Origin: Acanthornis magna
Taxonomy: Eukaryota; Chordata; Aves; Passeriformes; Acanthizidae
Direction of reading: 5' to 3'
Assembly (NCBI GenBank): GCA_036785705.1
Contig: JAWUZG010000013.1
Coordinates: 22,851,501 to 22,915,500 of the forward strand
Length of the DNA stretch: 64,000 nt
Positions 10,892-23,988 of the stretch are shown here, piece by piece (position 1 is the stretch's first letter; each line of letters opens with the position of its first letter). A program made the translations under genes and the position numbers. The notes beneath the pieces are model-generated. The model saw nothing but the letters and a program-made list of their open reading frames with translations, had not been told where the DNA came from and made no database searches.

Positions 10892-12894
10892 GAGCCACTC
10901 CTGCGCCAGGCACACCGAGTGTCGAGTGTGGTGGATTGGGAGGGAGCCTGGTTGGTACTTTCCCAGAGGAGAAGATGATGGATTGTACTTCAGTGAAGTC
11001 ATTGGTTTTGTTACCAAAAAACCAATAAATCTGCTGTTCTGCTTTTGTCTGCAGTCCATCCCATAAAAATATCCAACTGATAAGTAGGAAAATATGGCTT
11101 AGCATGGCCAAAGCTCTGTGATACATCAAATCCCCTTTGGGAAAGGATGGGGCATTCAAAGGGCTCCCCCAGCCCTGTCAGCTCCTTGGCCTCTCAGGTT
11201 TCTTCAGTCCTGGTGAGAGGGGGGAGAGAGAGCAGGAGGCACACAGGGAGTTCCAGCTCACATAAAGTTTCAATAGATTTTGATAAATAAAAGAAAGGCT
11301 TGGGAATTCCACAGGCTTCCCAGGGTGGCTGATGGCCTGCCCAAGTGCCCGTCTGATGTCACCAGGACCATTGGTGACACCCCAAACACACAGCCTGGCG
11401 CTGTCACTGTTGCAGATCAGGGAGACTGGCATGAAATTTCTGAGATTAAACACACTTTGGGCTTCAAGCAGTGAAATGCTCCTTGTACCTCCAGCTGGCA
11501 GTGCTCCTGGCACTCGGTAGTGGCAGAGGGGACGGAGTGTGGCCCCTGCAGGGTCCCCACTGCTGCCTTTGCCCCACGGCACAGATCCCACCCCAGCTCC
11601 CTGGACCTGCTGCCCCCCACCCTTGCCAGAGCCTTGGGGTGCTGAGGTTCATTTTGGGCCTTCAGCCTCCTGCCGAGAGCGTCCGGCGCCGTTTCCAGTC
11701 TGCCAGAATCCTTGTGTAATTATTATCTCAACCACCCCTCACTGTTCACAGCTTTTCTTATGAGTCACCAAATATTGTGTGATTTATACAGCTGTGTTTT
11801 GGGTTTGCAATAAGCACCCAGCTGAAGCCCTAAACCTGGATTTCTGTGGAACCAGGGAGTCCGAAAACTGCTCACGGGTCACATGGAAAGGGCAGGATGG
11901 AATCAGAGCCCAGATTAGATTGGCTTTGCACTCCTCAGGAACACTTTATTTCCTTCTGGCCTCCTTCCTCCTCCTCCAATCCATAACATGAAATATTTTG
12001 AACAAGGAAAAGATGATCGAGTTCACTTCATCTCCATGAAGTTGGTTGTTTACAAGTACAGAGACAAGACGGCTGCATGGAAGGGTCCCAAAACTCCAGT
12101 TCCATGCAACAAAAATAGAATTTAGGGGACTTGCTGTGTAAAGTTGTTTTTCATAGCTATAAAAAGAAAATGGCAATGTTTCCCTTTGGTACATCTACAT
12201 CCTTCCCACTAAATAAGTGATTTCCTTTTCTCCTTGCTGATTAGGAAGCTCTCCTCTGGAGGTTGGCTTTGATGTCTCAGGAAAAGAAAAATCAAATTAG
12301 CAAATCTACAGGAAAGAATTAGCATGGCCCCATTCCCTGGGCCTGGAATGAGGGATTAACCCTCCGGCTGATACCTGCTGGCTTCCGGCAGGCGGAGGAA
12401 ACGCGAGTGCAGCTGGCTTAGAGCTCCCCTAGAGCAGAATAACGCGGTGATGGGGAATGCTGCCAGCAGCGTTTGGGGATGTGCAGAGTGCCACACACTG
12501 CTGTCACTGCTGAGGGACAGGCACTGGGCATCCCTCCATCCCTCCTGTCTGGCCCCAGTTCCACCACCCCAGCCCCCCAGAGCAGGGGCCTGACCCTTCA
12601 GTGAGCACTTCGGTGAAAACAGGGGTCCAAGGACCAACCCAAACTGCCGTGACAGGAGCTGAGGGAGCAGGAGCTGAGGAACAGCTGTGGTTAGGATGTA
12701 TTTGCTGTGTATCGCTCCACCCTGGAAACCTCAGCTGGCTCAGTCCTACCCAATGCATTTAGGGCTGTTCAGAGTCAATGTGACATGGACAAGTGGATGG
12801 CTCTGTGTGTCACTCTCTGGATAAGCACCACTGTTCCACGCCGTGCCTCGAGCATCCTCCGGCAGGCCCTGCTGAGGGCAGGCTGAGCCCCCCG

Positions 12895-14065
12895 GCTGAG
12901 AGCACAGCACTCACCTCTGTGTGCTGGACAGGCACAGCACTCACCTCTGTGTGCTGGACAGGCACAGCACTCACCTCTGTGTGCTGGACAGGCACAGCAC
13001 TCACCTCTGTGTGCTGAGAGCACAGCACTCACCCTCTGTGTGCTGAGAGCACAGCACTCACCCTCTGTGTGCTGGACAGGCACAGCACTCACCTCTGTGT
13101 GCTGGACAGGCACAGCACTCACCTCTGTGTGCTGAGAGCACAGCACTCACCCTCTGTGTGCTGAGAGCACAGCACTCACCCTCTGTGTGCTGGACAGGCA
13201 CAGCACTCACCCTCTGTGTGCTGAGAGCACAGCACTCACCCTCTGTGTGCTGGACAGGCACAGCACTCACCTCTGTGTGCTGGACAGGCACTGCACTCAC
13301 CTCTGTGTGCTGGACAGGCACAGCACTCACCCTCTGTGTGCTGGACAGGCACAGCACTCACCTCTGTGTGCTGGACAGGCACTGCACTCACCCTCTGTGT
13401 GCTGGACAGGCACAGCACTCACCTCTGTGTGCTGGACAGGCACAGCACTCACCTCTGTGTGCTGGACAGGCACTGCACTCACCCTCTGTGTGCTGAGAGC
13501 ACAGCACTCACCCTCTGTGTGCTGAGAGCACAGCACTCACCTCTGTGTGCTGGACAGACACTGCACTCACCTTTGTGTGTTGGGACACAGCACTCACCTC
13601 TGTGTGCTGGACAGGCACTGCACTCACCTCTGTGTGCTGGACAGGCACTGCACTCACCCTCTGTGTGCTGGACAGGCACAGCACTCACCTCTGTGTGCTG
13701 GACAGGCACAGCACTCACCTCTGTGTGCTGGACAGGCACTGCACTCACCTCTGTGTGCTGGACAGGCACTGCACTCACCCTCTGTGTGCTGGACAGGCAC
13801 AGCACTCACCCTCTGTGTGCTGGACAGGCACAGCACTCACCTCTGTGTGCTGGACAGGCACAGCACTCACCTCTGTGTGCTGGACAGACACTGCACTCAC
13901 CCTCTGTGTGCTGGACAGGCACAGCACTCACCTCTGTGTGCTGGACAGGCACTGCACTCACCCTCTGTGTGCTGGACAGGCACAGCACTCACCTCTGTGT
14001 GCTGGACAGGCACTGCACTCACCTCTGTGTGCTGAGAGCACAGCACTCACCTCTGTGTGCTGGGA
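12895..14065. repeat. 30-bp minisatellite, about 39 copies
   Basis: A 1.17-kb array with core CACTCACCTCTGTGTGCTG. The modal unit is 30 bp (…GCTGGACAGGCA). Variants have CACCCTCTG (one base longer), GCTGAGAGCA in place of GCTGGACAGGCA, CACTGCA in place of CACAGCA, and a single TTTGTGTGTTGGGACACAG copy near 13570. Units abut directly, so it is not a CRISPR-type array. Unit-length changes shift the frame, which explains the many open but meaningless frames on both strands. Confidence 0.97.
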
Positions 14066-15607
14066 CAGGGCACTGCTCTCCACTCCCGGCCGTGTTTTAG
14101 GGCAGAAACAGAATTCCCTCCCAGATTTGCGTGGAAGCAGAATTGCCCTTGACAGCCAAGCCCCCATCAATGCCCAGTGGTGGCTGCACCCACACCCCCA
14201 TTCCCAGCCACACTGCTAGGGTCTGGTCCCTGTCCCCTCCACGGGCTGGCAGGGACAGCAGGACCCCGTCAGTCCCCGAGCCAGGCAAGGGCAGCGCCTT
14301 CAAGGTCTGTGTGTGAGCACTGTTCTTCCATTTCCTCTCATTAAGCAAAGCCTCTGCCTTGTTTATCTGAGCTATAAATAGTTTCCCCATGTCTGTGTTT
14401 GCTCTCACTGCGGTCGCTGAGAGGCGGAGTTGGGGTTTGGGGATGGGGTTTTAAACCTGATGGGGTTTTTGCCTATTACTGGTGTCAGAAGGGAGTGCAA
14501 AACCAGATTAAACACATAGAGATTAAACAGAGAGATGCAGAAATGCATCTAAAAATAACCCCTGGGCCCCGTAGGGCAACAGGCGCCAATTGTGCACAGG
14601 GCAGCGCAGTGCTGATGGCACTGAGTCCTGTGATTCCCCTGATGACAGATGGGACGTGCATAAATCCCTGCGGCTCTGGGACACCTCCAGGGCACTGCTG
14701 GCTCATCCAGGCAGGACCCACCATGGGCCAGGTGCATGGGCAGTGCTGCTCACTGCAACTCTGCTAAATCAAAGCTGGTTTGAGCCCCATCCCACCCCAT
14801 GTAGGAGACATTGGGGTGCTGCAAACCTGCCTGAGCAGGGGTGGAGCTGGTCCTTCGGTGAAACCCAGGTGCTGTGGCTTCGGTGGGTCCTGATCTGCAT
14901 TTTCTGCCTTCCTGGGGGGTGGGCAGTGCAGGGCTGTGGCCACAGCAGCTCCAGGAGGGGACAGCAGCAGCTCCTGGCACAGTGGGAAAGGATGCCCCAC
15001 GGCAAGGGCTGCTGGCCCCTGCCCCTGAGCACCTGGAAGGGCTCGGACAGCGTGAGCCCCTGCACAGATGGAGCCACGGTGGGGTCCCTGGGCAGGAGCT
15101 GCCGTGAGGAAATGGAAAATCCCAGACCAGAGGAGGCTGGAGCTGGTTCCTGCACATAGGCCATGCCTGAGTAGTGCAGAGGAATTTTGGCTGATTGGTG
15201 CTGCCGGGCGGGGGGAGCCGCTCGGACAGGCCCGGGTGCGGAATTAGCGCCTGGGTAATTCCCTATCAGCTGCTAGTAACAGCAAGGGTGGGGTAATGGA
15301 AAATGTGGAGAGCTGGCACACTGGCTCCAAAACCTGCTTGACGAGAAATAACCTTGGGCTGCTGGAGGTGGATCCTGGGGAAGTGTCACTTATGGAAGGG
15401 GAGGGCACAGGTGGATTAGTGCGCTGTGAACAGACTCCTTTGTCTGGAGAAATGACTGCTGATAATGGAGATATTCCCCTCCCTCTCGGGTGTGTGTGTG
15501 AGCACCATCGATGTGTTTGCACTGCCTCCCTCCTGGAAATAGAGCCGTGTTTGGCATGTGTGTGGCACTGCCAGCCTTTAACTGCTTCACCACTCACCTA
15601 CAGCTGG
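14066..15607. other. Unique noncoding sequence between two minisatellites
   Basis: No gene or transposon was recognised. A small cluster of CpGs with a GGGCGGGGGG run lies at about 15204-15241 and could be a minor GC-rich element. The remainder is ordinary mixed sequence. Confidence 0.5.
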
Positions 15608-15942
15608 CTGCCACCTCCCTGCCACCTCGCTGCCACCTCGCTGCCACCTTGCTGCCACCTCGCTGCCACCTCGCTGCCACCTCCCTGCCATCTCCCTGCC
15701 ACCTCGCTGCCACCTCCCTGCCACCTCCCTGCCATCTCCCTGCCACCTCGCTGCCACCTCCCTGCCACCTCGCTGCCACCTCCCTGCCACCTCCCTGCCA
15801 CCTCGCTGCCACCTTGCTGCCACCTCCCTGCCACCTCCCTGCCACCTCGCTGCCACCTCCCTGCCACCTCGCTGCCATCTCCCTGCCACCTCGCTGCCAC
15901 CTCGCTGCCACCTCCCTGCCACCTCGCTGCCACCTCACTGCC
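15608..15942. repeat. 11-bp minisatellite, about 30 copies
   Basis: Head-to-tail CTGCCACCTCC/CTGCCACCTCG units with occasional CTGCCATCTCC and CTGCCACCTTG variants. It is strongly C-rich on the plus strand. An 11-bp period rotates through all frames, so every frame is open and yields repetitive peptides. Confidence 0.97.
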
Positions 15943-16339
15943 TCTGTGACTCACGAACCATTTTTGCAAATCCCAGCAGCAGGGGGGAGGAGGAAACACA
16001 AGGGCCCACCTATGAGCCCACCTATTCTTACACCTGCCATTGAACGTGCCGTGTCAAACACACCTGCCGTGAGTCACCCCGAAAAGCTTTCAATTCCCAC
16101 TCTTATTCCCAGGAAGAAAGGCGATCAGTTTGGCTACAGCTTGGCACAAATTTTTCACCAATGAACACTTCGGCATTTACTGACATCCAGGAGCGTGTTG
16201 AGCAACACAGTATATGACACACAGGGAAATGGAGACTTTTGAATGTGGTGAGTCTTAGGAAGACTAAGGAAGTGTTTCCTGAGGGAATTTTCAAGTTGCT
16301 CTCCTGGTCTCTCAGAGCCTGTTTAAGCACTAGAAGGAG

Positions 16340-16405
16340 CTCTAAGGTCTCCCTGAAGCCTTCTCCTCTCCAGGCTGAGTAGTCCCAGATCTCTCAGGCT
16401 GTCTG
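16340..16405 (-). mobile_element. Possible CR1 LINE remnant, minus strand
   Basis: The stretch AGGTCTCCCTGAAGCC, then TTCTCCTCTCCAGGCTGAG and a CTCTCAGGCTGTCT ending, resembles the reverse complement of the CR1 region seen more completely at 37.4 kb. The match is short and fades after about 65 bp, so it may be an old remnant or a chance likeness. Confidence 0.5.
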
Positions 16406-18733
16406 GTGTCTGCATTGTCTGGTGACATCTTGAGTTTTTCTTTAAGAATTTAATTTATCTCTTCAGATCTGCCCAATTTTTGTTCACCACCAACCCAGGT
16501 TTCTCAGGTACGCTGTCCTGAAGAGTGTGGGTTATCCCTGCCATTGCTCCTGTGCAGCCACTGAACAGATGAAATCACACTGAACACCACGACTTTCCCT
16601 AATGGCACTGAATCCCCACGGCAGTGTCACTTTTCTGCACAGCACAGTGACAAATTCCAGAGTTTGATGCCAGGGTTGTTTTTGGTGACCTGTCCTGCTC
16701 TGAAGTTTACCCTCCAGACACGACAGGCGCTGGTGGGCGGCGAGGGGCAGCAGCAGAGCCCCCGAGCACAAGGGGCACCTGCTCGAGTTCTGCCGGGGGC
16801 TGGTGGGCACCAGGGCTGTCCCAATTCCATCCGATTCCCGGTGTCCCTGCTGCTGCCTGAGGGAGGTGTGACCTACATTTGCAAATACTTAGTCTTTAGT
16901 TTTGGCCTGTTGGATGCATATTTCTTTAAATCTTTATATTCCATCAAGCTGACTCTGAATGTTACTTTTCCTTGGATTTAATTTAATTCCAGTTTTTAGC
17001 TTTGGTTTTGTAGTGAACTTACTTGCAGGAGAAAGGCTGCAAGAGGGCAGTGCCTGGTGGAAACACACAGCATCCAGCAGCAGGAGCCACATCCCTGCCC
17101 TGGCAAAGCGTCCCTGCAAGAGCCACTGGCAGTATCCTGGGACAGAGGAGTCTCAGGTTGTTCTGCAAACAGATTAGCAGACAGATTAACAACATCTTCA
17201 GAGAGACGAAAAAAAGGGAGCTCCATAACATATAATTCAAGGATGAAGTTTCAAAGTCTGGATTTGAAAATTAGAGCTGAAGGCTCTGGGAGGCTCATCT
17301 GTCACTGAAACCTTGCTGGTGACTAAGGAAAATGTCCAACCCAAAAATGTAAAAATCATGAATCATTCCTGAAAGTCAGAAAATGTTTCCTAACTTTCAT
17401 GACTTCAGACTAACCCTCAGCATCCTGTTTGCCACTGGCCTTTGTTCCAGGGCTGTGACTCAGGATCCATTGGGAGAGTCACCCCAGGAGTACGGAGGCA
17501 CAAAGCTTAGCTTTGAAAAACGGAGTAAAGGGAGGCACAGGTTTTTCCAACGTGTGCCTGTGTACGCGTTTATGTGTCTTGCTGCTCGCCCGTCACTCAA
17601 CTGGGAGAGGGAGGAATATCCCTCCCCCTTGTTTCCCAGGGCCCTGGCACACGGCTGAGGTTGGCCTGGCGCCAGCGTGGAGCAGCAGGTACTCACTGGG
17701 CACTGTCACACCTCAGCACGATCCCCACTGCCAGTCACTGGCTTAGCTTACTTATATATGTATTTTATGTGCATTATTGTATAAACAGCTGGGTTTGTAT
17801 GCATGTGTATGTATATCCACATGTATATATAGCTGCGGTTTTACAGAAAAATGTGAGCGCTCCTAGCCATGGTTACTTTGCAATTTCAAATATACCTATT
17901 CAGAGATGGAGGAAATAACTTATGGCTAAGTGATTGATGGGAGCAGAATGGGACTTCAGTTTCCTGCAGGAGTTCTGGCAGTCAGGATTGGCTTGGTGGG
18001 TCTGCTCCTCCCCTGCAATCCTCCCTGTGATGGTTCAGACCCGGGAAAGAGAAATCACTGGTGGGAGCTTGGGCACCAGCCCAGGGTCTCTCTCCTTCCC
18101 AAGGCCACAGTAAGCAGCGTCAAATAACCCCTAAAGCAAAGGCGCCTCTTCTGCTGTTGGTTTTCAGTATTTCTTTCCTCATGCAGAGTCCTAGAAATTC
18201 TCCATTGGAGCCAAATGTAATCCAGGCTGCTGAGAACACTTCTGCATTTTGTGGGCCCCTGGGACTCACAGGGTCTGGGAATCCCAGGCCAAAACCCAAT
18301 AAGTGCTCAGCCATTGGGGAAAATGTCATGTGTCATGATGACCCCAGCTGAGGGGAACCTCAGGCTGCACTGGCTTTCCCATTTCCAGACACCCTGATTT
18401 TACAAATGCCAAGGAACTGATATTAATTATGAATTGCGCTTTATGAGAGACATGAGAGGATGTGATTCCTGCCTTGTCTTTCAGGTTGAGAAATAATTGC
18501 TCCACATAACAGATCTTCCCCTGGGATTCCCTTATGCATTTCCATTTGCTGCAGCTGCAGGAAAATCACTGACTCCACTGCCTCGGCGGTGCTGCACAGC
18601 CCTGGGGTTGGCCTGCGGGGAACTGTCACTTGCAGGGCTGGTGGCAGCCCCCAGCGGCACAGCCTCCCTGTTAATCCACTTCCATTGTCCCCCAAATGGT
18701 CATTTTCCTCTTGCTCCTTAGCAAGACCCTCGG

Positions 18734-18772
18734 TTTTAGCTAAGAAAGCCTTGCCTGGGCCCTTAGCTAAAA
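18734..18772. repeat. Perfect 11-bp inverted repeat
   Basis: TTTTAGCTAAG (18734-18744) is the exact reverse complement of CTTAGCTAAAA (18762-18772) around a 17-nt loop. The stem can be extended outward by a G-T wobble and one G-C pair. No transposon ends or target-site duplication were recognised. Confidence 0.8.
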
Positions 18773-19148
18773 TCCCTGGAGTTCCTACCCCGCTCCTATG
18801 GATGACTCCAGGGAGGACAGGGTACTGCTGAGGAGATGGACCTGCCAGGTCAGGTGTGAGTGGATTATAAAGGTCCCTGTGTGCACAGAGCCCCCGGTGC
18901 AGAGCCATGTCTGGGGATGTGACATGGCCCATCCCTCTCCGCCACCGCCGGGTCCACGCCCTGGCACCTCGGTCCCCGCACGGACACCGCCTCGTGCCGG
19001 GGAAAATATGAACAGAACTCATCACCGAGTGGCAGGGCAAAGCATCCTCCTGGGGAATTAATTAGAGGAAATGTGGAGGCAGTGACCATGATATGCAAAT
19101 CAGCATGACTCACACTCACCGAAGGGTTTTGTGCTGCGGTGGTGCGGG

Positions 19149-19597
19149 GAGCGGAGGGCAGGGAGCGGAGGGCAGGGAGCGGAGGGCAGGGAGCAGAGGG
19201 CAGGGTGCTGGGGTTGGGGTGCTGGGGTTGGGGTGCAGAGGGCAGGGAGCGGAGGGCAGGGAGCGGAGGGCAGGGAGCAGAGGGCAGGGTGCTGCGGTCA
19301 GGGTGCTGGGGTCAAGGTGCTGGGGTCAGGGTGCTGGGGTCAGGGTGCTGGGGTCAGGGTGCTGCGGTCAAGGTGCTGGGGTCAAGGTGCTGGGGTCAGG
19401 TTGCTGGGGTTGGGGTGCAGAGGGCAGGGAGCGGAGGGCAGGGAGCGGAGGGCAGGGTGCTGGAGTCAGGGTGCTGCAGTCAGGGTGCTGGGGTCAGGGT
19501 GCTGGGGTCAGGGTGCTGGGGTTGGGGTGCTGCGGTCAGGGTGCTGGGGTCAGGGTGCTGTGGTCAGGGTGCTGCGGTCAAGGTGCTGGGGTTGGGC
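19149..19597. repeat. 14-bp composite minisatellite, about 32 copies
   Basis: Two 14-bp unit families alternate in blocks. Family A is GAGCGGAGGGCAGG and family B is GTGCTGGGGTCAGG, with TTGGGG and CAAGG sub-variants. Hybrid units such as GTGCAGAGGGCAGG sit at several B-to-A junctions. The plus strand is dense in GGG/GGGG runs and has clear G-quadruplex potential. The 14-bp period leaves all forward frames open. Confidence 0.97.
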
Positions 19598-22500
19598 AGG
19601 ATGAATGGGTCAGGGTCACCAGAAGTGCTCTTTCATCAGCTCCATGGAGCTGAAGATATCCACTCCGTCCTTTGTGAGAGGACCAGGGGGGTTCCTGCCT
19701 TCCCACCAGCTTTTACCTGGATGTTTATTGTCATGCAAGGAGCCATTGCTCATAGTGAGTTTCCACACCAAGAAATGCAAATTTCATTTCTTGTGGAAGA
19801 CAGTTAATAAATGCTCCTCAACAGTTACCCTTGTTAATAGCTCTTTAATTCTCTAATGAATATTTATGAGTGGTTGCCTGAAAGCAATGAACCTTGCACT
19901 GCATAGGCTGATATTGATTGTGTTTGAAATTAAAAGAATAGTGATTTTTTTTTCCTTTTTGGTGGAAAAGCTGAACAAGAAGAAGACAGTCACAAATTCA
20001 GAGTAGGGTTTTTTAATTATGGCAGGTAATGAGTTATTGAAACCTCTCTTGCCAGAGAAGTGCATTAAGGAGGGTGATTTGGTGGCATGTCAGCAGCATC
20101 TGCTCATTTTGGGGAATCAGTTGTGTCCCTGCCCATCGTGGCAGTGGCACCCCCAGGCAGCCCCACTTTTGCCCTGCAGAGACCCCACTCCCTGTCAGAG
20201 CCCCGTCCTGCTGAACTCTCAGTGCTGCTGCCACCAGGGCTTCCAGGGTGCCTTGTGACAGGCAATAAAACCTGAGGGTTCAGGCACCTGGGCCCTGCTT
20301 TTGGCTGGTGCTTTGTGACTTCTTACACAGAGCCCAAGCGTTCTCACAGCACCGTGTTCCCAGATGGATTGTGTTCTCGTCTGGCTGCATGTCCAATGGA
20401 CTGTGGCAATCTCCTTATTAGTATGACAGTGGCATGTCCCTGGGGCTGTGGCTCCTGCCTGCCTGCCGTGCTCCGGGACGGAGGGCTCTCTGTGCGCCCG
20501 GCACGGAACACAGCGCTTCTGCTCAGGGAAAATGACTCAGCTCCGGCCACGCACCCACAGATGGATGGGCTCAGGCAGAGGCTGCTCACCCCTGCAAACA
20601 GAGAGATGGAGGGGACGGCTCTGGGCATCGCTGCGACTGCGGCGCAGATTGTGGGGATCGGCTTGTCTGGGCACCCTTTGGCTTCAATTTCCATGTTTCC
20701 TCTGGATCTGAGCATAGAGAAAGCAAGTAACAGTGGATCTGAGGCACAAAACACCAAGCACTGGTAATGCTTTTTTCCAAGGGATGCCAGATGAGCTCAC
20801 TCGCAGGAAGACTTCCAGCAACTCACCGTGCTGGTTGCAAACCAGTTGGGTGGGAGAGCCAGGCCCAGCTCACCCAGGGTGGTGGCAGCGGTGGCACTGC
20901 CAGGGGCACAGCACCCTGGGCAGCATTCCCCTGGGCAGGGGTCTGTCCCCACAGCCCCCTCGGCCCCACGCCTGTGCATTGCCCCAAGTGCAGACATCAG
21001 CCTGCCCACGCCAGCGCGCTCCAGGCATCTCCAGCACTCTCCAGGGCTTCTGTTACCTGCTGGGCACCCTCGGGCTCACATGGAGAAGATCCTAAGGCAG
21101 CATTTTGTCGCCAGGGCTTTTATGAAATGGTAGAGAAGCTGATGTGAGGGTTATTGGCTTCCATGCTGGATCAGCTTTAAAAGAATAGTCATTTAAATTA
21201 CTAGGAAATGCTGGGTTTGGTTATCACTAAGAAAGCAAGCCAAGAGGGATGCAGGGAGCCTATTTACTTCAGTAACCTATTCCAGAATATTCTGGAGCAT
21301 CCAAATATCAGAATACTTTATTCCCAGGTTGTTTTTCACTCTTGAGGACATGAAAATCCAGCAGTTTATAAGTGCAAAGCAGCTGTGTGCAAACAGGAGC
21401 GGCACAGTTGGCCTGAAACCCATCTCCATGTTCATGATCAATGCAAATTAGGTTGGAATGGGAGTTGATTAAAAGGGACACAGTCAGTGTTTGGCAGCAT
21501 CCATCTCAGTTCCAGACTGGATTTCTCTGATAGCATTCATCCATATTTCCATGAGATTTACTTTATTCTACATAGGACTTCATGGAAAAGCAATAAGAAA
21601 TAGCTGCTCTTCCAGGACAGAACAGCACACACAGGTGCAGTCACATTGGTTTTTACATATTAAGCTCCTGCATGTTTGTATTAAAGTCAGTGGAACATTT
21701 CTCCCTGGAATAGTTTCAGTGGGAGAGTGAATCTTTTGCTAAATTGTGCTTCTAAAATGGTAATTTGAAATGAAAGATTTTAAATCAGAGTTTCACGCTG
21801 AGATTTCTGACTGCTGGGACAGCTCATTTAGCCGTTGTTGAGCTGAAGTCTTGTGAAACTGCTCCATGTCTCCACTTCCCACCCTCATTTTGGATAAAAT
21901 CAAATGTCAAAATGACAGCATTTCCCACAGGAGACTCCTCTCGGGCTGAGTTAATTCCTTGCCATGCATTGGCTGCTGCTGAAGGCTGGTCACCGCGTGC
22001 CGGTGGAGAAAATGACAGTGACCGTCCCAGGGTGCTGCAGCTGCAGAGGGAAACTGAGGCAGGAGCAGGGCCCTTGGCACACCGTGCTGGCCAGCAGCAC
22101 TGCCTTCGCTCCGTACCTGCAGTGCTTCGAGCTCCTCCACCTCCTCCAGCACACGTGAGCACAGACTGGGGTAGCCCTGGGTCCCCGAGTGGGTGGCACC
22201 TCCTGCCATCACAGCATGCAGGACTCTCACCCTTCCTTCCCTGCCCTGCTGGCACCATGGCACAGTGCTCACTGATGGCTGATTTTACAGAAATAGATAG
22301 GAAATAAAGCACCCTCTCCAAGCTGTGTGACCTTGGGGATGTGAGCACTGATGAGCCCTACTGTCCCCGATCAGCCCCACCAGGGCCCCCTCAGCCATGC
22401 CCAGTTCAGCCTAGCCCAGGGCTGGGCTGGGGCGCTGGGCTCTCATTGTGTCTGACGCCCCTGGGAGAGATGGCTGACCCAGCTGAGTCACTGACAGCTT

Positions 22501-23988
22501 TCTGCAGGGACCCGTGTGCATCTTCTTTCACCCAGGTGAGTTGAGCAGAGCACTGCTGTGCTTCAGAGTTTGTCATGTGCACCCCACTGTCCCCAGCTGG
22601 GAACCCAGATGTTTCCAGTCTGGCTGGTCCTGAGCTATCTCAGCTCCAGCTGTCGTGTGCACGCAGACAGGCAGCCCTGGCTGCTGGAGAATGGCTCCTG
22701 GCTTTAAAATGTAGGTCACTCGGAGCTCTGCGGGTCCTTGCGCTGTAGGTTTGTAAATCCAGGGGTTTGTGCTTTTGGAAACCTGGGCTGCGGAAGGCAG
22801 AGCCGCTGGTAGGTTCTTCTTTTGTCTACTATCCAATTAACTAAATATTAATTAAAATAACAAATCAGGAAATCCAAGTGCAGGAATTGCAAGTTTTGTG
22901 GAACCATACAAGGAAAATCTCCTTTTGCTTTCAGGAGTCCAGTACCTTCTGGAGGGGCTGAGGGTTATAAGGAAGCCCTTGAGCAGCATGTTTCCGTTCA
23001 GAAATCATGAAGGCATCCAGGGAGGCATCTCAGGGGGATCCCGGGAACTGAGGCCGCCTCTGAAAACAGAGCTCAGATTCCAATTACAGAGTGTGTGCCA
23101 GGGATTGGGATGGACTGTAACCAGTGAGCTCTGCTGCAGGTAAATTTATGAAACTGAGAAGGCCCATTACTGGGTTTCCTTTGTCTGGTTTATTTATTAG
23201 CTCACTGAACCTTCATATGAACAGCTGTATTTATTTCTGAAAACTACCAAATAAAAATTTAAATTATTTCCTAAGAATAGAAAAGCAAACATGGAGAATG
23301 CTGGGCTTTGCGTGGGCAGGCTGTGATACAGGTGCTGAGCAGCTTTTGCACGTGCTCATTCCATTTTCCTTTGTTTTATCCTTGCTGCTTTTCCACTGAA
23401 AGACTGAATTTACCTAATAAATATTTTTGTTAAGTTCCATCAAAGCTGGCTCCATGGTTCTTGGTATCACTGCTCAGAGTGAGCACTGACAAGGGCAGGC
23501 TGGACCCCTTCTCGCCCTGCCTGGTGTTCCCGTGGTTTTCCGTGCCCAGAAGGAAGACCCAAGGAGCACTGGAGAGCAGCCGTGCCTCACTGGAGGCAGA
23601 CAGGACCTGCAGCTGGAAGCAAGGCCAAGAGCTGATCTGCCAAAGGTGAGCGGTGAAGGAGAGGTCAGTGATCCACGGAGCGATCTGGGCACTGTGCCAC
23701 CCTCGTGTCACTGTGACATACTGTCCTGACCGTCCCCTGGGCTGCACGAGCACAGCTCCGAGCGTGTCCCTCATCCCCACCAAGACAGAGCCCAAAGTGC
23801 CTGCTCTGGGGGTGAGATCCCCGCGGGGCTCAGAGCAGCTCCGTTGGCTCTGGGGGACTGGCCCTGTGTCCCACGCAGCGAGCCCAGGGCAGAGGCTCAA
23901 GCAGCTCGTGGCCTTTGGAACCACCTGGGCAGAGGAAGGTGGCGGTGGGGACCTGTCCCTCAGCGATGCCTGGTCTCTGTCACTGTGC
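19598..23988. other. Unique noncoding sequence, no gene seen
   Basis: About 4.4 kb without a convincing exon or transposon. AT-rich blocks occur at 19800-20060 (listed), about 21170-21350, 21480-21830 and 23140-23440. GC-richer segments at about 20090-21080 and 21960-22560 have open but non-protein-like frames. Confidence 0.5.
19800..20060. promoter_or_regulatory. AT-rich block resembling a conserved noncoding element
   Basis: The block is AT-rich, free of CpG-decay repeats and rich in TTAAT/TAATGA-type homeodomain-like motifs. It directly follows a GC-rich minisatellite. This composition is typical of conserved vertebrate noncoding elements, but conservation cannot be seen from one sequence. 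Confidence 0.2.

Larger units (their letters stand above)
10228..12894. other. Noncoding sequence with small simple repeats
   Basis: Apart from the G-rich patch and the CCT run listed separately, this stretch shows no coding or transposon signal. AT-rich blocks occur at about 11700-11830 and 11940-12310. Confidence 0.55.
15943..19148. other. Unique noncoding sequence, no gene seen
   Basis: Apart from a weak CR1 remnant and one inverted repeat listed separately, nothing is recognised. AT-rich parts lie at about 16900-17010, 17740-17840 (TATATA and TGTATGTATA runs) and 18400-18520. A short CpG-rich patch lies at about 18940-19010. Confidence 0.5.

Noticed and set aside
12895..14065. CRISPR-like regular repeat
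   Set aside because: Units abut directly with no unique spacers, and the genome is vertebrate-like. It is a minisatellite.
12775..14219. Overlapping open frames of up to 254 codons on both strands
   Set aside because: They follow the 30-bp array, and unit-length changes keep swapping which frame is open. There is no start context or domain.
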